NCBI RefSeq assembly: GCF_016742955.1
Contig: NZ_JABBYC010000009.1
Span: forward strand, 1-64,000
Direction of reading: 5' to 3'
Source: Myceligenerans indicum
GTDB lineage: Bacteria; Actinomycetota; Actinomycetes; Actinomycetales; Cellulomonadaceae
Length of the DNA stretch: 64,000 nucleotides
Under the pieces are notes generated by a model, which was not told where the DNA came from, ran no database searches, and saw nothing but the letters and a program-made list of their open reading frames with translations. Both the position numbers and the translations under genes were made by a program. This document shows positions 34,711 through 45,192 of this stretch, piece by piece; within the stretch, counting starts at the first letter, position 1; each line of letters opens with the position of its first letter.

Positions 34711-36624
34711 GTGCGAATGATTCTGTCCGGTGCGGGCGGCCCGCGGGCGGCCGTCGCTCGGCTGCCCGAGCCGGGCGAGGCCGTGGCCGACGACGGCGCC
34801 CCTGCCGCGCCACCGCGCTGGACCTGGGACGACACCAACCGCTGGTACCCGAGGCTGCTGTCCGACGGCGTGCGGGTCGAGCGTGCCCACGACCTGCGGC
34901 TCGCACACACGATCCTGCGGTCCTCCGCGCTGACGGCGGACACGGCGCTGGCCGGTGCTCCCCGCGGTCCGTGGGACGACCTTCCTCCGACGTCGCCGCC
35001 ACAGGCCGGCGGTGCGGCCGCCGCGGCTGAGCCGGCCGCCCTCTTCGACCTGGACACCCTGGCACAGGGCACGCCAGGGGGGAGCGCGTCGGGTGATGCC
35101 GCGCGCGGGCACGGTGAGTCCCGCGGGAGGGCAGGTGCGCTGGGGGACCCGGGGCAGGTGCCGGACGTCGCGGGCGGCCTCGACCCGGTGGCCGAGCTCG
35201 CGGCACAGCTCGACGCCATCGCGTCGAGCGGCGATCCTGGCCGCCTGCGCCTGCTGGTCGCAGCCGAGTCCGCTGGTGCGCTGGCCGCCGCCGAGATGCA
35301 CCATGCGGGCCTGCCGTGGCGGGGAGACGTGCACGACGCGATCCTCACCGAGGTGCTCGGCCCGCGCCCCCGTCCGGGTGCCCGGCCGGAGAAGCTCGAG
35401 GCGCTGGCCGAACGCGTCCGTGAGGCGCTGGACGCACCGCCCACCCTCAACCCCGACTCGCACCCCGACCTGCTGCGGGCCATGGAGTACGCGGGGGTGG
35501 GCGCCCGTAGCCTGCGCAAGTGGGAGCTGGAGAAGCTCGACCACCCGGTGATCGCCCCGCTCCTGGAGTACAAGTCGCTCTACCGGCTGTTCACGGCGAA
35601 CGGCTGGACCTGGCTCGACACCTGGGCGCCGAACGGCAGGTTCCGGATGGAGTACGTGGTGGGCGGCGTCGTGACCGGTCGCTGGGCGAGCACGGGCGGC
35701 GGCGCGCTCCAGCTGCCGCACAGCGTGCGCCGGGCGGTCGTGGCGGACCCGGGATGGACGTTCGTCGTCGCCGATGCCGCCCAGCTCGAGCCGCGGGTGC
35801 TGGCCGGACTGGCCGGGGACGAGCAGATGGCGGCCGCCGGTCAGGGCGCGGCCGGTGACGAGACCACCGGCGTGGACATGTACGCGGGCATGGTGGCGGC
35901 CGGGGTCGTCGGCACGCGCCAGGAGGCCAAGATCGGGATGCTCGGGGCGATGTACGGCGGCACGACGGGGGCGTCGGCCCAGGTGATGCCCCGCCTGGCC
36001 AAGGCGTTCCCGCGGGCGATCGACCTGGTGGAACGTGCCGCGCGGGCGGGGGAGCGAGGCGAGGTCGTGACCACCTGGCTCGGCCGGAGCTCACCGCCGC
36101 CCGGAAGCGCCTGGGCCGATGCCCAGGCCCGCGCGTTCGCCGCCGGTCCGGGCGACGACGCCGAGGCCGGGCGTCGCGCACGCTCCCAGACCCGTGCGTG
36201 GGGGCGGTTCACGCGGAACTTCGTGGTGCAGGGCACCGCCGCGGAGTGGGCGCTGTGCTGGATCGCCTCGCTCCGCCGCCGCCTGTGGGCGCTGGGCGAG
36301 GCACCGGATGCGCCGGTCCTCGGCACCGGTCTCGGGCCCCGCGACGTGGCCGGCGGTGAGGTTCACGGCGCCGCGAGCGGTGCAGGGTCCGCCGTCGCCG
36401 CCGGCGGGGCGGGTACCCCCGAGCCGTTCGCCCGGCGTCCGCACCTCGTCTACTTCCTGCACGACGAGGTGGTGGTGCACACTCCGGCCGGCCTCGCCGA
36501 GGTCGTCGCGCACGAGGTCCGGGCCGCGGCGGACGAGGCGGGAAGGCTCCTGTTCGGGGGCTTCCCGGTCACGTTTCCCCTCAGCGTCGCCGTCGTGGAC
36601 AGCTACGCCGACGCCAAGGACTGA
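34711..36624 (+). CDS. Family A DNA polymerase (bifunctional 3'-5' exonuclease/polymerase-type PolA paralogue)
   Basis: This 637-aa protein is shorter than PolA and lacks the 5' nuclease. Palm motifs are present: motif A DAAQLEPRVLAGLAGD (about residue 355), finger motif B KIGMLGAMYGGTTG and motif C HDEVVVH (about 584). GRWASTGGGALQLP is also typical. The N-terminal 200 residues correspond to a 3'-5' exonuclease domain whose acidic residues are hard to find, so it may be inactive. Two Gly/Ala-rich insertions interrupt the protein. Start GTG 34711 or ATG 34717. A DNA-repair or gap-filling role is likely. The main PolA should be elsewhere. Confidence 0.85.
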   Translation: MRMILSGAGGPRAAVARLPEPGEAVADDGAPAAPPRWTWDDTNRWYPRLLSDGVRVERAHDLRLAHTILRSSALTADTALAGAPRGPWDDLPPTSPPQAGGAAAAAEPAALFDLDTLAQGTPGGSASGDAARGHGESRGRAGALGDPGQVPDVAGGLDPVAELAAQLDAIASSGDPGRLRLLVAAESAGALAAAEMHHAGLPWRGDVHDAILTEVLGPRPRPGARPEKLEALAERVREALDAPPTLNPDSHPDLLRAMEYAGVGARSLRKWELEKLDHPVIAPLLEYKSLYRLFTANGWTWLDTWAPNGRFRMEYVVGGVVTGRWASTGGGALQLPHSVRRAVVADPGWTFVVADAAQLEPRVLAGLAGDEQMAAAGQGAAGDETTGVDMYAGMVAAGVVGTRQEAKIGMLGAMYGGTTGASAQVMPRLAKAFPRAIDLVERAARAGERGEVVTTWLGRSSPPPGSAWADAQARAFAAGPGDDAEAGRRARSQTRAWGRFTRNFVVQGTAAEWALCWIASLRRRLWALGEAPDAPVLGTGLGPRDVAGGEVHGAASGAGSAVAAGGAGTPEPFARRPHLVYFLHDEVVVHTPAGLAEVVAHEVRAAADEAGRLLFGGFPVTFPLSVAVVDSYADAKD

Positions 36625-36644
36625 AGCGGCCCGGGCCGCCTTCC

Positions 36645-37478
36645 TCAGAGGTGCGCGACCATGGCTTCGACCACCCGGGCCGAACGCAGCGCCGCGTCGT
36701 CGACATGGGTGAGGAACTCCGAGCCGTCCGGGGCGCACAGGTCGGAGATCGCTCGCACCGCGACGAACGGTGCGCCGTGGTTGTGGCAGGCCTGCGCGAT
36801 CGCGGCGGACTCCATGTCCACTGCCAGGATCTGGTCGAACGCCTCCCGCAGCGCCCGTGCGGGCTCGGCGGTGACGAACTTCTCGGACGAGCCGATGGTG
36901 CCCGCGACCACGTTCTGCCCGTGCCCGACGGCGGCCTCGGTGGCTTCGAGCAGTCCGGGGTCCGCCGCGTAGACGGCCGGCATCCCGGGAAGCTGCCCGA
37001 GCCGGTACCCGAACGCCGTGGCGTCCGCACCGGTGTTCACGTACGTCCGCCCGGCGATCACGTCACCGACCACAGTGGACGTCGCGAGGCCTCCGGCGCT
37101 CCCGGCACTGATCACCGGGACGATGCCGTAGGTCAGGAGCGCTCCGACGACGGCACCGGAGGCGTTCACGAACCCGATGCCGCTGCGCACCAGCGCGATA
37201 CGGCGCCCGCCCAGGGTGAGCACCATGTGCTCGGCGCCACCGACGATCCGCGTCCCGGGGACGGACCCGGTGCCGGACGTGTCCGGCTCTGCCTCGGCGT
37301 CGGACATGGCGGCGTCGGGCCTTGCGGCGTCGGACATGGCGGCGGCGCTGGACCGGCTGCCGGCGTCCGACGCGGCGACAGGCGCGGCACCGGCGAGGTC
37401 GAGGAAGGGCGCGGCCTCGTCGGGCATGGCGACGATGACGACGGCGTCGACCACGACGCCGCCGGTGCCTGCGGTCAC
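36645..37478 (-). CDS. mtnN: 5'-methylthioadenosine/S-adenosylhomocysteine nucleosidase
   Basis: This 277-aa nucleosidase cleaves adenine from MTA and SAH and gives S-ribosylhomocysteine for LuxS. It has [12 protein letters not shown] (catalytic Glu region), [20 protein letters not shown] and AISDLC (catalytic Asp). GTG 37478 overlaps the luxS stop as GTGA, so the genes form a coupled operon. It is about 45 residues longer than usual because of an Ala/Ser/Asp-rich insertion after the first motif ([20 protein letters not shown]...). That insertion is encoded partly by an 18-bp direct repeat at 37297-37314 and 37327-37344. Confidence 0.93.
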   Translation of the reverse strand: MTAGTGGVVVDAVVIVAMPDEAAPFLDLAGAAPVAASDAGSRSSAAAMSDAARPDAAMSDAEAEPDTSGTGSVPGTRIVGGAEHMVLTLGGRRIALVRSGIGFVNASGAVVGALLTYGIVPVISAGSAGGLATSTVVGDVIAGRTYVNTGADATAFGYRLGQLPGMPAVYAADPGLLEATEAAVGHGQNVVAGTIGSSEKFVTAEPARALREAFDQILAVDMESAAIAQACHNHGAPFVAVRAISDLCAPDGSEFLTHVDDAALRSARVVEAMVAHL

Positions 37479-37945
37479 GCGAAGACCTGCGTCCACTGCG
37501 GACGCTCCGCGAGGAACGCGCGGGCGGCGTCCTGCGCGCCGCTCAGCGTGTGGTTCGCGCCCCAGCCGCACTGCACCTCGTTGGCGGCGGGCACCTCGGT
37601 GGCGGTCGCGACGTCGGCGAGTGTGGCCTCGACCAGGTCGAGGACCTCTTCCTCGGCGGGGTCCCCGGCGAGCATCAGGTAGAAGCCGGTCTGGCAGCCC
37701 ATGGGGGAGAAGTCCAGGACCCGGTCCGAGTGGTTGCGCGACTTCTCCGCGAACAGGTGCTCCAGCGAGTGCACCACCGGCATGTCGAGGTGGGCGACGT
37801 TGGGCTGCGCGAAGCGGACGTCGTACTTGACGATGACGTCTCCGGCGGGAAGCTCCTTGCGGTCGGCCAGGCGTACGTACGGCGCGGCGACGGCACGGTG
37901 GTCCAGGTTGAACGACTCGACGTTCATGCGGGGCTGCTCGGTCAC
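37475..37945 (-). CDS. luxS: S-ribosylhomocysteine lyase
   Basis: This 156-aa enzyme converts S-ribosylhomocysteine to homocysteine and DPD, the precursor of autoinducer-2. The metal-binding motif is HSLEH (His59, Glu62, His63), with [10 protein letters not shown] (Cys84) and the later QCGWGANH (Cys ligand). Length and motifs are normal. It is the first gene of a two-gene operon with mtnN, so the whole route from SAH to DPD is encoded here. No lsr-type AI-2 receptor or transport genes are nearby, so a purely metabolic SAH-recycling role is equally possible. Confidence 0.96.
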   Translation of the reverse strand: MTEQPRMNVESFNLDHRAVAAPYVRLADRKELPAGDVIVKYDVRFAQPNVAHLDMPVVHSLEHLFAEKSRNHSDRVLDFSPMGCQTGFYLMLAGDPAEEEVLDLVEATLADVATATEVPAANEVQCGWGANHTLSGAQDAARAFLAERPQWTQVFA

Positions 37946-37983
37946 GACACCAGCCTACGTGCCGGAGCCTGCTGGACGTTCCC

Positions 37984-38070
37984 GCCGAGAGCGCCCGCCG
38001 TGTCGACAGCGCGGCCGAGAGCGCCGGCCGTGCGGACCGTGCCGCCGAGAGCGCCGGTTGCGTCGGGTGA
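37984..38070. repeat. Three-copy 30-bp tandem repeat upstream of luxS
   Basis: gccgagagcgcc begins at 37984, 38014 and 38044, with partly conserved spacers (for example gccgtg and ggttgcg). The array lies in the gap between luxS (start 37945) and the xylanase 3' end (38164). It may be a regulatory array for luxS-mtnN or simple slippage in GC-rich DNA. Confidence 0.65.
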
Positions 38071-38163
38071 AGGGGGCGACCTCACCTCGGTCGGCGTTCT
38101 CGGCGGCGGCCCGTCCGGCGCGGGAGTGTCCCGTGCCGGTGTCCGCAGCGGCCTGTGAAGGGG

Positions 38164-39660
<1,497 letters not shown>

Positions 39661-39830
39661 TCAGAGGGTTCCGGCCGCCTCGGAGCGCTGCCGTTCCGCA
39701 GGGCGCGCGGGCGGCCGGGAGGGACGTAGGTCCCTCCAGGCCACGGACTCATGGCACTGCCGATGCCTCGCCCGTCATGCCAGCGTCAGGACTGGAAAGC
39801 CAGATCGCGACGGGGCGGGGTGACTGATCC

Positions 39831-40364
39831 ATGACCAGGTCCGTTGGGGCGCTCGTCGCGGCGGCGGTGCTCGCGTTGCTCACGGCGGCCCCGGCGGCCG
39901 CGCATGGATCCGACGAGGAAACCGAGGCGCGTGTGGAAGTCCTGCAGGCGATCGCGCTGATCGTCAACACCCCGGACGACTCGCACGAGATCATGGAACA
40001 CATCGAGCAGGTCGTCGACGCACCGGATCACGAGGGCGTCGACCTGGCGCTGGTGCAGGAGGCCGAGGCCGCGTTCGAGGACGGTGACCTGACACAGGCC
40101 CGCGAACTGCTGCAGTCCTCGATCGCCGTCTCCGAGGACGCCGCCGGCGGCACCGCGCTCGCCGCCGCAGGCGAGACCGGCACCACGATGGTGCTCGACG
40201 TCGACCGGCCGGGTGCCGGGATCGACGGCGGCGACATCGTCCTGCTGGTGCTGTCGGCCGGCGCGATCGTTCTCGGCGTGCTGCTGGGCTGGCGGTTCCG
40301 TCCGGCGGACAGCGTGCGCCGGCTCCGGCACCGAGCAGGAACGGCGGAGGGGGAGTCGTCATGA
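39831..40364 (+). CDS. Exported, membrane-anchored protein of the cytochrome b operon
   Basis: This 177-aa protein has a signal peptide (SVGALVAAAVLALLTAAPAAAHG). An acidic helical periplasmic part follows (EEVEVLQAIALIVNTPDDSHEIMEHIEQVVDAP...EAEAAFEDGDLTQARELLQSSI), then one C-terminal membrane helix (DIVLLVLSAGAIVLGVLLGWRF). It has no heme c or Cu motif. Its stop overlaps the cytochrome b start (ATGA), so it is probably an accessory or assembly subunit of that complex. No family was recognised. Confidence 0.75.
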   Translation: MTRSVGALVAAAVLALLTAAPAAAHGSDEETEARVEVLQAIALIVNTPDDSHEIMEHIEQVVDAPDHEGVDLALVQEAEAAFEDGDLTQARELLQSSIAVSEDAAGGTALAAAGETGTTMVLDVDRPGAGIDGGDIVLLVLSAGAIVLGVLLGWRFRPADSVRRLRHRAGTAEGESS

Positions 40365-41437
40365 CCGCGAATCTTGACCGCGATGCGACGCAGCCGTCGG
40401 AGACGCCGGACAGAAGCCGGCCACGCCGTGTGCTGGACGCCGTCGACGAGCGGCTCGGCATCGACGCGCTGCGCTACCCCGTGCCGGAGCACGCCAACAA
40501 CCTCGCCTGGAGCCTGGGCGGGCTCACCCTCGTGAGCTTCCTGGTGCTGCTGGTGACGGGCATCTACCTCGCGCAGTTCTACGACCCGCTGCCCGAATCG
40601 GCCAACCAGTCGATCCGCGACCTGTCCGACGTCTGGCTCGGCACCTTCGCGCGCGGTCTGCACTACTGGGCCGCGCAGGCGATGTACGTCCTGGTCGCGC
40701 TGCACCTGCTGCGGGTGATCTTCCACGGCTCGTACAAGCGCCCCCGCGAGGCCAACTACCTGGTCGGCGTGTCGATGTTCGCGCTCGTGATCGCGGCGCT
40801 GTTCACCGGGACGGTGCTGAAGTGGGACCAGGAAGGCTTCGAGGCGCTGGCGCACAACATCGAGATCGGGGAGCTGCTGGGCGGTCTGGGGTTCTGGTTC
40901 ACCCCGGACCTCGCGGGCAACATCCCGATCCTGGTCCGGCTGTACAGCGCGCACGTGGTGCTCGTCCCCGGCCTGATCGTCGTGCTGTTCCTCCTGCACG
41001 CACTGCTGGTCAAGCGACACGGCATCTCGCCGCACCCGGACATCCCGGCCGCCGCCCACGAGCATCCGGAGCCGTTCACCAGCCACCTGCGCAGGATCGG
41101 GGCGTTCGGGCTGGTGGTGATCGGTGTGCTGGGAATCCTGGCGGTGCTGGTCCCGCCGGTGATCGGGTCCACCCCGGTGGAGGGCATCGAGGTCACCAAG
41201 CCCGCGTGGCCGTTCCTGTGGATGTATGCGCTGGAGAACTGGTTCGGGCTGTCCGCGATCCTGTGGGGGAGCGGGGCGCTGTTCGCGCTTCTGGTGCTCC
41301 TGCCCTTCGTCGACCGCAACCCGCGCCGCTCGTGGCGCGACCGTCCCGTGGTGATGAGTGTCGCCGCCCTGGTTCTCGTCGCGATCGTGACGCTCTCGAT
41401 CATCGCGATCTTCTCGGCCGCGGAGACGCACATATGA
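40361..41437 (+). CDS. Cytochrome b (b6/bc type) membrane subunit
   Basis: This 358-aa di-heme quinol-oxidising membrane subunit has four N-terminal helices. The heme-ligand pairs are HYWAAQAMYVLVALH (His spacing 14) and HVVLVPGLIVVLFLLH (spacing 15, as in cytochrome b6). A second half follows with PPVIGSTPVEGIEVTKPAWPFLWMYALENW, corresponding to the subunit IV-like PEWY region (here PAWP). No Rieske protein, cytochrome c or oxidase gene is adjacent, so this is not the main QcrB. The acceptor must be something else. It overlaps both neighbouring genes. Confidence 0.88.
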   Translation: MTANLDRDATQPSETPDRSRPRRVLDAVDERLGIDALRYPVPEHANNLAWSLGGLTLVSFLVLLVTGIYLAQFYDPLPESANQSIRDLSDVWLGTFARGLHYWAAQAMYVLVALHLLRVIFHGSYKRPREANYLVGVSMFALVIAALFTGTVLKWDQEGFEALAHNIEIGELLGGLGFWFTPDLAGNIPILVRLYSAHVVLVPGLIVVLFLLHALLVKRHGISPHPDIPAAAHEHPEPFTSHLRRIGAFGLVVIGVLGILAVLVPPVIGSTPVEGIEVTKPAWPFLWMYALENWFGLSAILWGSGALFALLVLLPFVDRNPRRSWRDRPVVMSVAALVLVAIVTLSIIAIFSAAETHI

Positions 41438-41661
41438 GCCCCGACCGTGCGACCGCCGCCGACCCGGTTGCCGCCCGCCGCAGGGCACGGCGAGCCTTCT
41501 GGCTCCTGCTCGTGCTCGCCGTGCTGCTGGTGGGCGCCCTGGACGCCATGCTCCGAGCGGACGCGGGCCCGCTCACCGGAACTGCCGTCGCCGTCCTCGG
41601 CGTGCTGACGGCCGTCACGATCGCCCTCGCCGCACGCGTCCTGCTCGCCCTGTCCCGGTAG
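41434..41661 (+). CDS. Small two-helix membrane protein of the cytochrome b operon
   Basis: This 75-aa protein starts at ATG 41434 within the last codons of the cytochrome b gene (ATGA overlap). It contains two membrane helices (AFWLLLVLAVLLVGALDAML and LTGTAVAVLGVLTAVTIALAARVLLAL) after a basic N-terminus. It is probably a small subunit of the same complex. It has no recognised family. Degenerate cctgtccgg repeats follow in 41655-41725. Confidence 0.7.
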   Translation: MSPDRATAADPVAARRRARRAFWLLLVLAVLLVGALDAMLRADAGPLTGTAVAVLGVLTAVTIALAARVLLALSR

Positions 41662-41725
41662 CCGGGCGCCCTGTCCCGGTGGTCGGCCGTCCTGTCCAGG
41701 TTCCGTCCGGGTCCTGTCCGGGTGG

Positions 41726-42463
41726 TCAGTCGGTCGGGAACCCGACCGTGGTGATCTCGCCGGCGCCGTCGGCCCACAGCCGCAGCACCGACAGCGATGC
41801 CGGAGGAACGCGGATGCGCGACCAGTGCGACGCCGGCGCCCCCATCGCCTGACCCACGGCCGTACGGATCTGGGCGGCGTGCCCCACCACGACCACCGTG
41901 CGCCCCACACCGCCGTCGACGAGCGCCTGCATCCCGTCCCACACCCGCGAGCCCACCTGCGCGTACGACTCCCCACGTGGCGGCACGAACGTGCCGGTGC
42001 TGTGCCACAGGTCCAGCTCACCGGGCCAGGCTGCCTCGATCTGCGCGGCCGTGAGGCCCTCCCAGTCACCGAACCGGCACTCGGCGAACTGGTCCTCCAC
42101 GGTGACGGGCAGCCCGAGCCGGCGTCCCACGGCACTCGCCGTTTCCTGGGTGCGCACCATCGGGGAGGCGATGACCGCCGTGGGCCGTGGTACGTCGGGC
42201 CAGAGACCCCGCTTGTCGCGTCCGATCCGGAACACGGCGTCGGCCGCCTGCGCCGCCTGGGCCCGCCCGCGTGTGGAGAGCGCCGGGCCGGGTACGTCCG
42301 AGCCGGAGTAGGCGCCGGTCTCGGTCATCGGCGTCACCCCGTGCCGCACGAGCACGGCGGTGAGCGGCAGCGCGCCGTCGAACCTGCTCACGGAGCCGGG
42401 TGGGCGGCGCACGTGGGTGTCGTAGCCGGGTGCGCGTTCCGTCGGGTCCGCCCCCGCCATCAT
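41726..42463 (-). CDS. Histidine phosphatase family protein (phosphoglycerate mutase-like)
   Basis: This 245-aa protein has the RHG motif AVLVRHGVTPMTETGAYSG, ASPMVRTQETASAVG, FAECRFGDWEGLTAAQIEAAWP and VVVVGHAAQIRTAVG, the expected core of the histidine phosphatase superfamily. In many actinobacteria the corresponding protein also has an RNase HI domain, which is missing here. The start at 42463 overlaps the stop of the zinc-ribbon gene (ATGA), an arrangement seen widely in the phylum. Substrate is not predictable from sequence. Confidence 0.9.
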   Translation of the reverse strand: MMAGADPTERAPGYDTHVRRPPGSVSRFDGALPLTAVLVRHGVTPMTETGAYSGSDVPGPALSTRGRAQAAQAADAVFRIGRDKRGLWPDVPRPTAVIASPMVRTQETASAVGRRLGLPVTVEDQFAECRFGDWEGLTAAQIEAAWPGELDLWHSTGTFVPPRGESYAQVGSRVWDGMQALVDGGVGRTVVVVGHAAQIRTAVGQAMGAPASHWSRIRVPPASLSVLRLWADGAGEITTVGFPTD

Positions 42464-43191
42464 GCGCCCCGCACGAGGATCCGGCCGCACTCCTCGCAGG
42501 TCACGACTTGCTCGGGGGCGGCGGCCCGCGCGGCTGCGAGGTCTCCCGGGGGGAGTTCGAGGCGGCAGCCCTCGCACCGGCCCTCGCGGAGCGCGGCTGC
42601 TCCGAGCCCGCCCTGGTGGGCGCGGATGCGCTCGTACATCGTGACCAGCGGGGCGTCGAGCTTCTCCGCCAGTCCGTTCCGCTCGGTGGTGACCGCCGCC
42701 GCCTCCGCGTCGATCTCGGCCCAGCCGGCGTCGCGGTCGGCTCCGGCGGCGTCGCGGTCCGCCGCGAGGGCGTCATAGGCCGCGGTGACCTTGGTCAGCG
42801 CTTCCTCGTGCGCCTCCAGGCGCTCCATGACGTCGAGCTCGATCTCTTCGAGGACACCCTGGCGCTTGGAGAGCGACGCGATCTCGTCGGTGAGCGCGAC
42901 GGCGTCCTTGGCGCCGACGGAGCCGGAGTCGAGGCGCTGCCGGTCCCGCGCGGCACGGGAGCGCACCTGCTCGACGTCGGCCTCGGCCTTCGTCAGCTCC
43001 CGCTTCAGGTCGGCGACCGCGGTGCGGGACTCGACGAGCGAGCCGTTCAGGTCCTTGAGCTGCCCCTCCAGCTCGGTGATCCGGGCGAGCGTGGGATGGT
43101 TGCGCCGGGAGTGCGCGAGTTGCTGGAGGCGGGTGTCCAGAGCCTGGACCTCCAGGAGTTTGCGCTGGTCGTCTGGGGGAGCAGTGGTCAC
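42460..43191 (-). CDS. Coiled-coil protein with C4 zinc ribbon (DUF164-like)
   Basis: This 243-aa protein is almost all coiled coil (KLLEVQALDTRLQQLAHSRRNHPTLARITELEGQLKDLNGSL...). It ends with a C4 zinc ribbon (GRCEGCRLELPPGDLAAARAAAPEQVVTCEECGRIL). The family is conserved in actinobacteria next to Nif3-like and phosphatase genes, as here. A nucleic-acid-binding role is suggested for relatives, but the exact function is unknown. The start is GTG 43191. Confidence 0.9.
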   Translation of the reverse strand: MTTAPPDDQRKLLEVQALDTRLQQLAHSRRNHPTLARITELEGQLKDLNGSLVESRTAVADLKRELTKAEADVEQVRSRAARDRQRLDSGSVGAKDAVALTDEIASLSKRQGVLEEIELDVMERLEAHEEALTKVTAAYDALAADRDAAGADRDAGWAEIDAEAAAVTTERNGLAEKLDAPLVTMYERIRAHQGGLGAAALREGRCEGCRLELPPGDLAAARAAAPEQVVTCEECGRILVRGA

Positions 43192-43320
43192 CGCTGGGGT
43201 CCTCTCGCAGGGCGGAGCTGGGCAGGAGATCGCGGATGCGGCGTCGCGGCGGCACCGTCCGGCGGCATGGCCCCGAGAGGCTCGCCCGGCGGCACCAGAA
43301 GGCGCGACCTCGGGGCAACG

Positions 43321-44190
43321 CTACCGCGCGACGCCGGACCACGGGTCGGTCACGATGTCGCTCACCCGGGTTTCCACGGCGGGCAGTCCGCGCGTGGCGA
43401 GTCCGGCGGCCAGGTCCTCGGCCGCGTAGGTCAGCCAGGGCCACTCGCTGGCGAAGTGCGCGGTGTCGACGAGGAACGGGGTGCCGCCCGCGTCGGGGAG
43501 ACCGGCCGCGGCCGCCTCGAACCGCGCGCGCTCGCGTAGTTCGGAGGCAGGGTGGTGGCGCAGGTCGGAGGTGACGTAGACGTCGGCCTCGGCGGCGCGG
43601 ACGTCGTCGAACAGGGAGTCCCCGGACCCGCCGACGACGGCGGCCGTGCGCAGCGTCGCCGTGGGGTCCCCGGCGAACCGGACGCCCTGGGCCGTCGCGG
43701 GCAGGACGCCGGCCACGCGCCGGGCGAAGTCCCCCAGCGTGACGGGTTCGGTGAGGGTGCCGACGCGGCCGATCCCGATCTCGGCGTCCTCCGCCTTCGC
43801 GACGAGCGGGCGCCGGTCGGTGATCCCGACCAGGTCGGCCAGCGCGTCGGCGACGCCCCGTGGCGCGGAGTCGGCGTTGGTGTGGGCGACGTGCAGGGCG
43901 CACCCGGAGGTGACCAGCCGGTGCACGACCGAGCCCTTGAAGGTGGTGGCGGCCACCGAGTGGGTGCCGCGCAGGAACAGCGGGTGGTGCGTGATCAGGA
44001 GGTCGGCGCCCCATTCGAGCACCTCGTCGACGACGTCGGCCACGGGGTCCACGGCCAGCAGCACGCGCCGGACCTCGGCCGTGGGATCCCCGGCGACCAG
44101 CCCGACGGCGTCCCACCCCTCGGCCGTCGCGGGCGGGTACAGCGCGTCGAGCACGCGGACGACGTCGGACAGGCTGGGTGCGGAACTCAC
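43321..44190 (-). CDS. Nif3-like dinuclear metal-centre protein
   Basis: This 289-aa protein of the Nif3/YbgI/YqfO family often carries the misleading name GTP cyclohydrolase I type 2. Metal-binding residues are visible in LITHHPLFLRGT, AHTNADSAPRG and near the C-terminus in FLVDTAHFASEWPWL (His and Glu). It is located 129 bp upstream of the zinc-ribbon gene on the same strand, the usual actinobacterial neighbourhood. The function is unknown. The start at 44190 gives MSSAPSLSDVVRVLD, the normal N-terminus. Confidence 0.92.
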   Translation of the reverse strand: MSSAPSLSDVVRVLDALYPPATAEGWDAVGLVAGDPTAEVRRVLLAVDPVADVVDEVLEWGADLLITHHPLFLRGTHSVAATTFKGSVVHRLVTSGCALHVAHTNADSAPRGVADALADLVGITDRRPLVAKAEDAEIGIGRVGTLTEPVTLGDFARRVAGVLPATAQGVRFAGDPTATLRTAAVVGGSGDSLFDDVRAAEADVYVTSDLRHHPASELRERARFEAAAAGLPDAGGTPFLVDTAHFASEWPWLTYAAEDLAAGLATRGLPAVETRVSDIVTDPWSGVAR

Positions 44191-44243
44191 GACGGCGAGC
44201 CTACTTCGCGCTGCGCGGTCCAGGCGGCCGGGACGAAGCCGGA

Positions 44244-45074
44244 TCAGCGCAGGACGAGCTCCAGGGTCCGCGGGGAGGCGGGCCGCGACAGTGCGGTGAG
44301 GGTCGACTCGACGAGGGTCTGGGTGTTTCCGGTGGTCACCTCCGTGAGAATCACCCGGCCCTCCAGTTCACGGGCCGCCGCCAGGACGTCGGCGGCCGAT
44401 GTCGGCTCGCCCGCCCGGCGCAGCAGGTGCCCGGCCAGCACGCCCCGGGTGTGCTTCGCGTTGTGAGAGACGACCGACCGCTTGCCGTCGACCTCCCGCA
44501 CCACGCGGACCGTCACCCACTCCGCGGCGTCGGGCCCGGTCGTGGAGGGTTTCCAGGCGGCGACGTAGGTGGCGGACCGGCAGTCGACGACGACGTCGCC
44601 CGCGGCGCGCGGTCCCAGCTCCGCGGCCAGGGCCGGCTTCCAGGCCCGGGCCAGCGGGCCGACGTCGGGCAGGGAGACCCCCATGGAGAGGCGGTAGGCG
44701 GGGATGTGGTCGCCGGGGGCGACGGCGCCCCAGAGACCGGAGAAGATGCGGACCGTGCGGGCGGCGCGCTCGGCGGCGTCACCGGTCAGGTCGGCGATCC
44801 CGGCGGCGCCGTACAGGACGCCGGTGTACACGCCGGCGGCGGGACCGGCAGGCGCGGCCTTGAGCTGCGTGTTGCGGGCGACCTCGTCGGCCAGGTTCGT
44901 GCTGACGCCCAGGAGCTCCGTGGCGTCGTCGCGCGCCGAGACGGCCGCGAGCGCGTCGAGCACGGTGCGGCGCTGCGCGGTCAGCCCGGGGTGGGCGAGA
45001 GCGGCGAGGTCGACGGGGCCGGTGTCTTCCGGCGCGGGCGTCTTGCCCTCGGACGGGGGGAGGAGCAGAAGCAC
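44244..45074 (-). CDS. yaaA: YaaA family peroxide-stress protein
   Basis: This 276-aa member of the UPF0246/DUF328 family begins MLLLLPPSEGKTP, the family signature. It contains GVYTGVLYGAAGI, IFSGLWGAVAPGDHIPAYRLSMGV, VVDCRSATYVAAW and SHNAKHTRGVLAGHLL. E. coli YaaA limits free iron and protects DNA during peroxide stress, and it has a helix-hairpin-helix DNA-binding fold. The gene appears monocistronic, 53 bp from the Nif3-like gene on the same strand. Confidence 0.92.
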   Translation of the reverse strand: MLLLLPPSEGKTPAPEDTGPVDLAALAHPGLTAQRRTVLDALAAVSARDDATELLGVSTNLADEVARNTQLKAAPAGPAAGVYTGVLYGAAGIADLTGDAAERAARTVRIFSGLWGAVAPGDHIPAYRLSMGVSLPDVGPLARAWKPALAAELGPRAAGDVVVDCRSATYVAAWKPSTTGPDAAEWVTVRVVREVDGKRSVVSHNAKHTRGVLAGHLLRRAGEPTSAADVLAAARELEGRVILTEVTTGNTQTLVESTLTALSRPASPRTLELVLR

Positions 45075-45192
45075 CGCACGAGTTTACGAGCACTCGCGCC
45101 GCGGCGCCGCCGAGACCTCCGCCACGGTGACCGGGGACGGCGCCGGTCACCCGTGACGGGGCGTGGTCAGGCCGATCGTGGGGGGACGGCCC

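Noticed and set aside
31787..35206. Very long open frame on the minus strand over aceE and the polymerase gene
   Set aside because: It is antisense to clear genes with intact motifs. Its translation is Arg/Val/His-rich with no recognisable domain, the usual shadow of high-GC coding DNA.
37984..38070. CRISPR array or riboswitch (for example SAH) upstream of luxS
   Set aside because: The 30-bp tandem units have only a 12-bp conserved part and no unique spacers. I could not recognise the conserved core of an SAH riboswitch.
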